DNA of 62,380 bases from Clostridia bacterium (GTDB lineage Bacteria > Bacillota > Clostridia > Christensenellales > Aristaeellaceae), in contig JAFULL010000117.1 in NCBI GenBank assembly GCA_017473345.1, positions 1-62,380 of the forward strand, read 5' to 3'. Below are positions 8,613 through 17,601 of the stretch, in pieces (positions within the stretch are counted from its first letter, which is position 1; each line of letters begins with the position of its first letter). Under the pieces are notes generated by a model, which saw only the letters and a program-made list of their open reading frames with translations, was not told the DNA's origin and searched no databases. The translations under genes were made by a program, and so were the position numbers.

Positions 8613-9617
8613 ATGAAGGGATACCGGAAATATTTCGGGAAAAAGATCCTTTGGTTTGTGATCACACTGGTGGTGGCTGTGATCCTGAACTTTACTCTGC
8701 CCCGGCTGATGCCCGCCGACCCCGTGGCTGCCATCACCGGCAAAATGGCACAGGGCATGACCGATGCCAGCGCTGTACAGGAAATTTATAAGCGCTACGA
8801 AGAAGAGTTCGGCACCAACAAGCCGATGCTCGAACAGTTTTTCATTTTCGTTAAAAACATGCTCAAGGGTGACCTTGGCACATCTTTCAGTCAGTATCCG
8901 CGCAAGGTGAGCGACATCATCTCCAGCGCCATCTGGTGGACTGTTGCGCTGCAGCTTCCTGCCATCATTGTAGGCTGGCTGCTGGGCAACCTGCTTGGCG
9001 CATTGGCCGCCTACATCCGCAAGGGCTTTGACAAAGTGCTCCTGCCGCTTTCGCTGTTCCTAAGCAATGTACCCGCCTTCGGCATGGCGGTTGTCATGCT
9101 GGTTTTGTTCGCTGTAAAGTTCAAAATAGCCCCCATTGGCGGCGGCTATGCCTTCGATATGATTCCCAATTTCAGCTGGAATTTTGTTAAATCTGTTATT
9201 ACACACTATCAGCTGCCCTTCTGGTCCATTGTTATGGTCTCCATCGGCGGACAGGCCATCGGCATGCGCTCCATGTCCATTTACGAGCTGAATGCTGACT
9301 ACGTAAAATATGCCCGTTTCCTGGGCATCAAGGACCGCAAGATCGTCGGCTATGTGTTCCGCAATGCCATGCTGCCCCAGGTGACTGGTCTGGCGCTGTC
9401 CATCGGCACCATGATCGGCGGCGCTCTGGTGGCTGAAATCATTTTCAGCTATCCGGGTCTGGGCTCCACCATGTATACGGCAGTTACCGCAGCGGATTAT
9501 CCGCTGATTTCTGCCACCACACTGATCATTACCTTCATGGTTCTGATCGTCACGCTGCTTCTGGACATCGTGTATGGCTTCATTGATCCGCGCGTTAAAG
9601 CCGCGCAGTTCGACTGA
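8613..9617 (+). CDS. OppB-type ABC transporter permease
   Basis: This 334-residue inner permease (BPD_transp_1) has six predicted membrane segments and the N-terminal OppB-type helix ([23 protein letters not shown]). The EAA-like cytoplasmic loop lies around AKYAR-type residues 235-265 ([27 protein letters not shown]). Start 8613 (MKGYRK) is preferred because AAGGGGG lies 8 bp upstream; a longer frame from 8580 would run through the intercistronic hairpin. It pairs with the OppC-type permease that follows after 15 bp. Substrate is inferred as oligosaccharides from context. Confidence 0.9.
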   Translation: MKGYRKYFGKKILWFVITLVVAVILNFTLPRLMPADPVAAITGKMAQGMTDASAVQEIYKRYEEEFGTNKPMLEQFFIFVKNMLKGDLGTSFSQYPRKVSDIISSAIWWTVALQLPAIIVGWLLGNLLGALAAYIRKGFDKVLLPLSLFLSNVPAFGMAVVMLVLFAVKFKIAPIGGGYAFDMIPNFSWNFVKSVITHYQLPFWSIVMVSIGGQAIGMRSMSIYELNADYVKYARFLGIKDRKIVGYVFRNAMLPQVTGLALSIGTMIGGALVAEIIFSYPGLGSTMYTAVTAADYPLISATTLIITFMVLIVTLLLDIVYGFIDPRVKAAQFD

Positions 9618-9632
9618 GGGGAGGATTAACCA

Positions 9633-10880
9633 ATGAAAAACACATTGCGTCAGATATTCCACTCCCCCAAATTTATGACCGGCTTTGTGATTTTTGTCGT
9701 CATTCTTTTAACGCTGTTCTTCTACCCGCTGTTTAATCCAGGCAACCCGCTGGAAATGATCGGTGTGGGTACATTCGCCAAACCCGGCACCTATGTATCG
9801 CTGTATGATGCCCTGAATACCAGCCGTGAAACCCTTCGGCTGTCTGATGCTGACGACAACCGTCTGGCCAAGCAGCTCAAGGCAGAAGACCGCGTTGCCA
9901 TGCTTGAGTGGTTTAATGCCATGGGGATCGCTGTCGACTTTGATATTTCCGATACCGATGCCCTGCTGAAATTGTGGGATGACAACTATGATCCCGCCAC
10001 CAAGCCCAAGGGCATGACCATGGCCAAGCGCAACTACTACAAGCGCCTGAACAACGCCCTGCTGCAGCTGAAGGCTGCCGATGAAATTGTGCTCGCCGAT
10101 GTAAACGCCGAAACCAAAGCACTTGAAGAGACCGGAAAAGTCAACAAAACCGATTATGTCAACGTGGGTCAGGTGGCCAACGTAAAACTGCTGCCGCTTG
10201 GCACTGACAACTTTGGCCGTGATGTGCTGAAGGAGCTTGTGTCAGCGACCGGCACTTCCATTATCATTGGTCTGATCGCCGGTGCAGTCGCTACGATTAT
10301 CGGCCTCACCTTCGGTTTGCTGGCCGGTTATCTTGGCGGCATTGCCGATGACCTGATCATGTTCATCACGAATGTTTTCACCGTTATTCCCGGCTTTGTA
10401 CTGCTGATCCTCATCTCCTATTCCATCGGTCAGGATCAACGTGGCGCAAGCGTTGTTGCATTGGTCATCGGCCTTACGAGCTGGACATGGACGGCGCGTT
10501 CGGTGCGTTCGCAGGTCATCAGCCTTCGCAACCGCGACCATGTGAACCTGTCCAAGCTCAGCGGTCACAGTCTGTTCCGTATCATCATGACGGACATCCT
10601 CCCCTACATCGCCAGCTACGTGGTGATGGCGTTCATCCTGCAGGTATCCAGCGGCATCCTGAGCGAGGCACAGCTGAGCCTGCTGGGTCTTGGCCCCAAG
10701 ACCACCGAGGTGCCCACGCTTGGCCTGATGATGAACTGGGCCATGCTGTACTCGGCTCATACAAACGGTTCGTGGTGGGCTTACTTCCCGGTCATTCTGA
10801 CCATCACGCTCATTTCGTTCTCACTCAATCTGATGAATACCGGTCTTGACCAGGTGTTCAACCCCACTCTGAGAGATTAA
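9633..10880 (+). CDS. OppC-type ABC transporter permease with a large inserted domain
   Basis: This is the second permease of the importer. Its 415 residues exceed the usual length of about 300 for OppC. The extra part, about residues 50-180, lies between the first membrane helix (about 17-35) and the OppC signature [11 protein letters not shown] at 189-199. It is hydrophilic and rich in Asp, Lys and Leu, with probable helices. By topology it should face outside, where it could touch the binding protein. The C-terminal half has the usual membrane helices and an EAA loop. GAGGGGAGGAT lies upstream of ATG 9633. Extended OppC proteins occur in some carbohydrate-type importers, but I know no defined role for the insert. 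Confidence 0.9.
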   Translation: MKNTLRQIFHSPKFMTGFVIFVVILLTLFFYPLFNPGNPLEMIGVGTFAKPGTYVSLYDALNTSRETLRLSDADDNRLAKQLKAEDRVAMLEWFNAMGIAVDFDISDTDALLKLWDDNYDPATKPKGMTMAKRNYYKRLNNALLQLKAADEIVLADVNAETKALEETGKVNKTDYVNVGQVANVKLLPLGTDNFGRDVLKELVSATGTSIIIGLIAGAVATIIGLTFGLLAGYLGGIADDLIMFITNVFTVIPGFVLLILISYSIGQDQRGASVVALVIGLTSWTWTARSVRSQVISLRNRDHVNLSKLSGHSLFRIIMTDILPYIASYVVMAFILQVSSGILSEAQLSLLGLGPKTTEVPTLGLMMNWAMLYSAHTNGSWWAYFPVILTITLISFSLNLMNTGLDQVFNPTLRD

Positions 10881-10893
10881 GGAGGAGACAGTC

Positions 10894-11893
<1,000 letters not shown>

Positions 11894-11904
<11 letters not shown>

Positions 11905-12721
11905 AGCGTTCAAAGATCGTCCCCTGTGTCTGAGCGGCAAGGGGGTGACCAAGGTATTTGGTTACGGCAACAAGGCCAACACCGCTGTTGACCATGTGGA
12001 TTTTGAGTTTCATGAAGGCGAACTGGTAAGCATCGTTGGTGAAAGCGGTTCCGGCAAAACCACGCTTTCCAAAATGCTTCTGGGCCTGCTGAGTGTAACC
12101 GAAGGCGAAATTTTCTTCCAGGGCAAGCCCCGTGACATTTCCAACCGCAAAAAGAAGAAGGAATACTGGCAGGGCATTCAGGCCATCTTTCAGGACCCCT
12201 TCTCCTCCTTCAACGTCTTTAACAAGATCGACACCGTGCTGCTAGACTGCATCAACATGCGCGGCGGCAAGCACCTGCCCAAGGAAAAGAAAATCGAAAT
12301 GATGACCGAGGCCTGTTCGTTTGTAAACCTCAAGTTTGCCGAGCTGACCAACAAGTATCCCTTCGAGCTTTCTGGCGGCCAGATGCAGCGACTGATGATT
12401 GCCCGCATCTTCCTGCTCAAGCCGAAAATCCTTCTGGCTGATGAACCCACTTCCATGATCGATGCCTGCTCCCGTGCAACCATTCTAGACATGCTGCTGC
12501 AGCTGCGCGACGAGATCGGCATGACCATTATCTTCATTACGCATGATATCGGTCTGGCCTACTACATCTCCGACAGCGTGTACATCATGGAGCACGGCAA
12601 GTTTGTGGAAAGTGGCAGTGCTGACGACGTTATCCTCAATCCCAAGGCTGCCTACACCAAGCGCCTCATTAGCGACGTTCCCAAGATTCACGAACCGTGG
12701 GATCTTTCCACGGTTGGATGA
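11894..12721 (+). CDS. OppF-type ABC transporter ATPase
   Basis: This is the second ATPase of the importer, 275 residues. It has Walker [10 protein letters not shown] near 49, signature LSGGQMQR near 156, and Walker [13 protein letters not shown] near 180. The SMID variant replaces the common SALD after Walker B; I recall it from carbohydrate-linked Opp-type systems. It stops soon after the nucleotide-binding core, so the C-terminal extension found in many OppF proteins is short or absent. It overlaps the previous gene by 11 nt and ends the operon before a bidirectional terminator. Confidence 0.92.
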
Positions 12722-12731
12722 CACAAAAAAC

Positions 12732-12767
12732 AAGAAATACCGGCTGCAAAGTCGGTATTTCTTATTT
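12732..12767. terminator. Bidirectional rho-independent terminator
   Basis: An 11-bp stem (12732-12742 with 12753-12763) has a 10-base loop, with A-rich left and T-rich right flanks. It lies between the convergent Opp-type operon and the MFS gene. Confidence 0.85.
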
Positions 12768-12777
12768 TCATTATTCT

Positions 12778-13935
12778 TTATTTTTGAGAGACGATCGCAT
12801 TTACCCTTTCGGACATTGCGATCATTAACACAGCAAAAATCAGCAGATACGCAGGATAGAGCGCAATGCCAAACCACTGAGCCAGCAGCCCAAGAACTGG
12901 CGGCATCAGCGTAGATCCTATGTAGGCGCAGGCCATTTGTTTGCCCATAATGGCCTGACTGTTCTCCTTGCCAAAATTGACAGGCGTTTCATGCAGCAGG
13001 CAGGGATAGATGGGCGCCTCACCCAAACCAATCAGCAAAAGGCCTAGGAAAGACCCTCCCTGTCCCATCGGCAGCAAAAGCAGCACAATGCCCGTTATTA
13101 CAACGCACTGCCCCACTCTTACCATCAGGCGGTCGCCCAGCTTATCTGTGATGAAACCGCCCATAAATCGTCCAGCTGTGATGCCCAGATAGAAAACGGA
13201 CGCCCATGCAGCAGCGGTATTGGGATCAATCCCCTTATAGAGCGTCATATAGCTGGCTGCCCACAGCCCGGCTGTCGTCTCCAAAGCACAGTAGCAGAAA
13301 AAAGCGACAAGAATCTGCCGTGCGCCCGGAAGATTGAAAATCTGACGAATAGACAGTTTCGCCGCTTTCTTTTCATCTTCGGCGTTAACACCTTTCTTCC
13401 AGATCGGCAGCGACAAAAACAGCAGCACAGCCATCACTGTCTGAACGATACCCACAATTCGGTAACCGGATGTCCACTTATGTCCGCCGGTCAGAACCAT
13501 GGACATAATATAGGGGCTGACAGTGGCGCCAACGCCCCAGAAGAAGTGAATCCAGCTCATATGGCGGCTTTTGTAGTTAAGCGCTATATAGTTGTTGAGC
13601 GCCGCGTCAATGCTTCCTCCGCCAAGGCCGTATGGAATGGCCCAGATACACAGCGCCGGGAGCGACGCAGCAAATGAAAAGCCAAACAGTGAAACAGCCA
13701 CCAGCGCCGTGCACGCCACCGTTACACGCCCTGTGCCGAATTTCCGAATGACTTTATCGCTTAACGAACTGGAAATCACCGTACCTGATGAGATCACTAT
13801 GGTCACAACACCTACGGCAGAAACCGGCACATTCATCCCCTCGTAAATCGAAGGCCATGCTGAACCCAGCAGTGAATCAGGCAAGCCCATGCTAACAAAT
13901 GCAAGATAAATTAACGCAATCAATAATGTGGTCAT
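12778..13935 (-). CDS. MFS transporter
   Basis: This 385-residue major facilitator protein has 12 predicted membrane helices. The first helix carries FVSMGLPDSLLGSAWP, which marks a clade of bacterial MFS proteins often found near sugar genes. The loop 2-3 motif SDKVIRKFGTGRV fits the MFS signature with a basic cluster. Start 13935 is preferred because GGAGG (13941-13945) lies 5 bp upstream; an in-frame start four codons earlier would overlap that site. It is a single-gene unit with its own promoter. The substrate is unknown; a sugar is likely from context. Confidence 0.85.
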   Translation of the reverse strand: MTTLLIALIYLAFVSMGLPDSLLGSAWPSIYEGMNVPVSAVGVVTIVISSGTVISSSLSDKVIRKFGTGRVTVACTALVAVSLFGFSFAASLPALCIWAIPYGLGGGSIDAALNNYIALNYKSRHMSWIHFFWGVGATVSPYIMSMVLTGGHKWTSGYRIVGIVQTVMAVLLFLSLPIWKKGVNAEDEKKAAKLSIRQIFNLPGARQILVAFFCYCALETTAGLWAASYMTLYKGIDPNTAAAWASVFYLGITAGRFMGGFITDKLGDRLMVRVGQCVVITGIVLLLLPMGQGGSFLGLLLIGLGEAPIYPCLLHETPVNFGKENSQAIMGKQMACAYIGSTLMPPVLGLLAQWFGIALYPAYLLIFAVLMIAMSERVNAIVSQK

Positions 13936-13976
13936 AGTAACCTCCATCCTGAAATATGGAAAAAAGAGACAATGTT

Positions 13977-14005
13977 ATTATACTGTATCTCTTTTGAACT
14001 GGCAA
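13977..14005 (-). promoter_or_regulatory. Sigma-A promoter of the MFS gene
   Basis: Read on the minus strand, TTGCCA (14005-14000) and TATAAT (13982-13977) are separated by 17 bp, about 42 bp upstream of the MFS start. Confidence 0.75.
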
Positions 14006-14031
14006 TTCAAACAAGAACCATCAGTAAAAAA

Positions 14032-14573
14032 TCAAAAAATACTTTTGCAAAACTCCATAATTTCGCTTTTTCTTGCCTCTGCTGCCTCTTTGTTTTCAAC
14101 AGAACACAACCCTATACTGCCGCAGCATGTAATTTCAAGATGGCCATAGAAATGCATAATGCTATCAATAACCCGTTCACATTCTCTCATGCCGTGCCCT
14201 GTTCTGAGCACAACAGCATAGCCCCGTTTGCCTTTGCTGATGGCTGCATGAGGTTCATGCGTATTGCACCAGGGCGTGCATCTGTCAATAAAAGTTTTAA
14301 ACTGTCCAGGGATATCCGCCCAATAGAAAGGGATAACAGAAATGATCATATCTGCCCATTCATATCGCGCCATGACGACATCAACATCATCGTGCTGAAC
14401 ACACTTTGCTGTGTATGACAAACCCTGCACCCTTTGCAAAACTCAATAGTATAATCGTCAATACACATTGTTTTGACTTCATGCTCTTTGCCCATGGCTT
14501 TAGAAACGATATTGACAATTTCAGCGGTTGCACCATTTCTGACCAGGCTGCAGTTTGTGACAAGTACTTTCAT
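14032..14573 (-). pseudogene. Flavodoxin-like NAD(P)H/FMN reductase, frameshifted
   Basis: Two overlapping minus-strand frames form one flavodoxin-fold protein of about 179 residues. The first (14573 down to about 14416) begins MKVLVTNCSLVRNGATAEIV and ends in the cysteine motif FCKGCRVCHT. The second (from about 14415 to 14032) carries on with AKCVQHDDVDVVMARYEWAD and SVIPFYWADIPGQFKTFIDR, which is the usual continuation. The frames join if one base is missing near 14410-14416. Intact relatives bind FMN and are small iron-sulfur flavoproteins or quinone/azo reductases. A real mutation, a sequencing error or a programmed shift would look the same. No slippery run is evident at the junction, so I favour mutation or error. 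Confidence 0.75.
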
Positions 14574-14637
14574 TGCGATCTTCTCGAAGCATTCATGTAT
14601 ATCACATTTATATTCAGTATATCATCGCGACTTCGCA

Positions 14638-14686
14638 AACACAATAAAAGCTGCGTCAATCAAAACGACACAGCTTTTATTGTGTT
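14638..14686. terminator. Hairpin terminator between two minus-strand genes
   Basis: A perfect 16-bp stem (14638-14653 with 14671-14686) encloses a 17-base loop. It lies just past the stop of the GH50-like gene and upstream of the flavodoxin-like pseudogene, so it probably ends the mannose-type operon. Confidence 0.7.
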
Positions 14687-14697
14687 AAGTTTTCAGC

Positions 14698-16722
14698 TTA
14701 CCACTTGGGCTCCAGCCACTCGATTTCTGCACTGAAGGCTTTCTTTTCGCCGGTCAGCACATCATAGAGTACGTCGCTGGTTTCAGAAATGGCCTTGGCC
14801 AGCGGCGGATAGGGCTTGTTGGTGCAGTCAATGATGCCGTGCGCCATGTGTTCGCCGTCAAAGCGGCCCATCAGCGTCTGGTCATTGTACTCAAAGTAGT
14901 GAGCGCCAACGCACATAGGATGCGCGGCAGCCTCCTGCAGATAAGCCTTGTACGCCTTGGCGCGCTCTTCCTGCGTGGTGCAGCTGATGAGCGCCGTACG
15001 CAGCAGGCCGATCTCCTGACCGCCGAAATGCCACTCGCCGATGATGGCGGGCTTATTGAGCGGCAGAGCCATATCCAGCTTCGGAATGGCAGAACGCTGA
15101 TAGCAGTTGAAGGAAAGAACGTCGAAGATCTTGCTGACCTCCACTACTTTCTCCTGCATGCTGCTGTAGCGCAGGCCCAGGCACAGATGATGCTCGTCCA
15201 CCTTGCGGCAGGCATTCATGGGAATCTGGGCAAAGGCTACAACCAGAATCTGCTCATACTCGCGCAGAACAGCCCAGGCTTCTTCGCTCAGCTGCACACT
15301 GCGGGAAACAGGCGCAAGGAAAACTTCAAAGTTTTCAAAACTGGTGCCCCATGCAGCATTCAGGCTTTCAATGGTCTGATAACGGTCCATCAGCCACTGC
15401 ATCATATGCTTGCGGCTTTCGAGCTTCTCATTCTTCACCATCAGCTCGTAGGCGATGTTGCAGTCACTCTGGAACAGCCATTCGGGCTCATTGTGCAGAA
15501 AGTAGCCAATCAGGCAGGGATCATTCGCCATAGGCTTAAGCTCGTTGTTGGCAAACGTTGCGCTGTTGGCTTCATATTCCTCAGAGAAGACATCCGGGAA
15601 ATCGCGGAAGATGAAGTTGCTTGTCACAGGGAAACGCTTGAGCGTGACCACATAGGGCAGCTTCGACATGCTCAGGAAGTCTTCCATGCGTTCGTCAATG
15701 AAGTTGACGATGCCGATACCAGTCGTGTTCAGGCCCCAGTCCTTAAAACGGCGGGTGGTGATGGTGCGCCAGGCATCCCACCATTCCTCACCGAACACAC
15801 GCATCATGTTGGCGCGTGCAGGGTTAAACATCCAGTCGTTGCTGTGCTCGGTTTCACCGTGACGCTTGACATACTCGGCGATGTACTTGGGCTGCGTAAA
15901 AGCACCCTTGTACAGCGGATCATCCGGCTTGGGCGGATTGGTGTAGAAGCTTTCCATGCCGGTGTACCAGCCGAATTCACCCATGCGGGTACCATAGCAT
16001 ACGCCGTGGGAGAAGAAGGCATAGCCTTCAGGATCGACCAGCCACCAGCGCTTGCCGTCGTGATGAGTATGGAACCAGCCAGTCGCATCAAACTTCTTGC
16101 ACAGATAACCACCGTAGGAAGACAGACCACGGTTGCGGGCTTCCGTCTCCAAAGCAGCCTTGTACTCAGCCTTCAGACGCTCGGCCATTTCTTCCACAGA
16201 ATGGGTCTTGGTAGGCCATTCAAAGCCGATCAACTGACCCATTTCGTCGATCATAGGCTCCATAGGCGGATGGAACTCAGGCTGTTCATCGGATACATAC
16301 ACCTTGCCCAGCTGTGCATTCTTGAAATCCTTGCCGGGAATCACACCGATCACAACACGAACGATGGTCTGAGGATCGGTGGGATGACCCGTACATCCAG
16401 ACTTATATGCGCCAGGAAAAACGGGCAGGAAATAGCGGCGGGACCACAGTTCATCCAGCTGTACGCGGAAAGCCTGCCACATGTTGGGCAGTAGTTCGTA
16501 CTGAATCTTCAGAGGTTCGCCAACAGCAGGATAAAAAGCTGCAAAGACTTTTGCGTCAGAGTATTGATCCACCTTGACGTCAAAGCAGAAATACTTTTCT
16601 TCATCCCACATACTGTCCGCAGGGCGGTCAAACGAAATAACCAGCGGCTCGTCGCCGTGTTTGACCTGCATGCCGGGTTTTACAAAAGAATGAAGTCCGT
16701 CAAACCATACACAGGTATTCAT
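14698..16722 (-). CDS. Clan GH-A glycoside hydrolase, GH50/GH42-like
   Basis: This 674-residue protein has an N-terminal beta-rich region (about 1-150) and a TIM barrel. The block DGKRWWLVDPEGYAFFSHG (222-240) and the C-terminal EYNDQTLMGRFDGE resemble agarase-like GH50 enzymes. Glu412 in FLHNEPEW is the likely acid/base and Glu563 in IIGEWHFG the likely nucleophile, at positions expected for clan GH-A. There is no signal peptide, so it should be cytoplasmic. The operon (DUF6259-like protein, mannose-6-phosphate isomerase, ROK kinase) argues against agar as the substrate. A beta-galactoside or manno-configured oligosaccharide is more plausible. The exact CAZy family and specificity remain uncertain. 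Confidence 0.75.
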   Translation of the reverse strand: MNTCVWFDGLHSFVKPGMQVKHGDEPLVISFDRPADSMWDEEKYFCFDVKVDQYSDAKVFAAFYPAVGEPLKIQYELLPNMWQAFRVQLDELWSRRYFLPVFPGAYKSGCTGHPTDPQTIVRVVIGVIPGKDFKNAQLGKVYVSDEQPEFHPPMEPMIDEMGQLIGFEWPTKTHSVEEMAERLKAEYKAALETEARNRGLSSYGGYLCKKFDATGWFHTHHDGKRWWLVDPEGYAFFSHGVCYGTRMGEFGWYTGMESFYTNPPKPDDPLYKGAFTQPKYIAEYVKRHGETEHSNDWMFNPARANMMRVFGEEWWDAWRTITTRRFKDWGLNTTGIGIVNFIDERMEDFLSMSKLPYVVTLKRFPVTSNFIFRDFPDVFSEEYEANSATFANNELKPMANDPCLIGYFLHNEPEWLFQSDCNIAYELMVKNEKLESRKHMMQWLMDRYQTIESLNAAWGTSFENFEVFLAPVSRSVQLSEEAWAVLREYEQILVVAFAQIPMNACRKVDEHHLCLGLRYSSMQEKVVEVSKIFDVLSFNCYQRSAIPKLDMALPLNKPAIIGEWHFGGQEIGLLRTALISCTTQEERAKAYKAYLQEAAAHPMCVGAHYFEYNDQTLMGRFDGEHMAHGIIDCTNKPYPPLAKAISETSDVLYDVLTGEKKAFSAEIEWLEPKW

Positions 16723-16736
16723 GATGGTTTCCCCTT

Positions 16737-17597
16737 TCAGGTTCCTTCAACAATTTGGTACAAGTCCATTCCATGACAGGCATAGGCCCATGCGCCGCGA
16801 AGCGCTGCATCCTCCACATTCTGCGCGCGGCAGACGGGAATGGTGCACATTTCGCGGAAACCTTTTTCCATCAGATCCAGCGACTTGGCAATCTGTCCTC
16901 CAATAACGATCTTTTCAACCACAAAACCTTTGAGATGATCATTGAGCATTTCGCCAAGCATTTTGCCGGTTTCATGCATAAACGCCTTGGCCTGTTCATC
17001 ACCCTGACGGGCACGGTCAGCAATTTCCTTCACATCGATGGTTTCGCCGGTCATTGCCGTCCAGCGTGCACGCATACCGCGGGCGGATACCATGTCCTCT
17101 GCAGTACCGTTTTTATAACGCGCGCTCCACAGCGGATAAGAGGGCGTCAGCGCCACGGGACGCATCTGCACCTTGCCGTCCTGCCACAGCACAAAGCCAA
17201 GTCCAGTGCCCAACATAACGCCGACGGCGTTCTTCACGCCGGACGAGGCGCCATAAAACGCCTCGCCCAGCATGAAAGCTGCGCCGTCGTGGAGGAAGCA
17301 GAACTGCGTATCAGGAAACTCCTTCTGGAGCGCATCAAGCAGGCTGACTTCCTTGATTGCTTTGAACTTGTGCATCATGTGACTGGTGCCGGTGGCATAA
17401 TCCATAGGACCCGGAATGCTGATGGAAACGCGGCTGGTCGGATTGGCCTTCAAATGGGCCACGATCGGCTGCAGGATCTCATCCAGCGTACCGTTTTCGT
17501 TGATCGGGAACAGGCCGGGAGCAGTGAACTCACCATTTTCGACGGCACTATGCTTTACAAAGGTGCCGCCAACATCCAGCATTACACAGTCAAGCAT
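16737..17597 (-). CDS. ROK family sugar kinase-like protein
   Basis: This 286-residue protein belongs to the ROK/actin-like ATPase group. An N-terminal phosphate-binding motif is MLDVGGTFVKH (6-16) and a second is VMLGTGLGFV near 127-136. The probable catalytic aspartate is in FLHDGAA near 101. The cysteine-rich zinc site (CxCGxxGC) of most ROK members is absent; the corresponding region reads KNGTAEDMVSARG. Such shorter zinc-free members exist, but their sugars are rarely known. It starts 4 bp after the mannose-6-phosphate isomerase stop and ends 14 bp before the GH50-like gene, so it probably phosphorylates a sugar released by that enzyme, giving the isomerase its substrate. Confidence 0.85.
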   Translation of the reverse strand: MLDCVMLDVGGTFVKHSAVENGEFTAPGLFPINENGTLDEILQPIVAHLKANPTSRVSISIPGPMDYATGTSHMMHKFKAIKEVSLLDALQKEFPDTQFCFLHDGAAFMLGEAFYGASSGVKNAVGVMLGTGLGFVLWQDGKVQMRPVALTPSYPLWSARYKNGTAEDMVSARGMRARWTAMTGETIDVKEIADRARQGDEQAKAFMHETGKMLGEMLNDHLKGFVVEKIVIGGQIAKSLDLMEKGFREMCTIPVCRAQNVEDAALRGAWAYACHGMDLYQIVEGT

Positions 17598-17601
17598 TTT
17601 T

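Noticed and set aside
14346-14573. A separate 75-residue gene
   Set aside because: It is the front half of the frameshifted flavodoxin-like gene and stops just after its cysteine motif.
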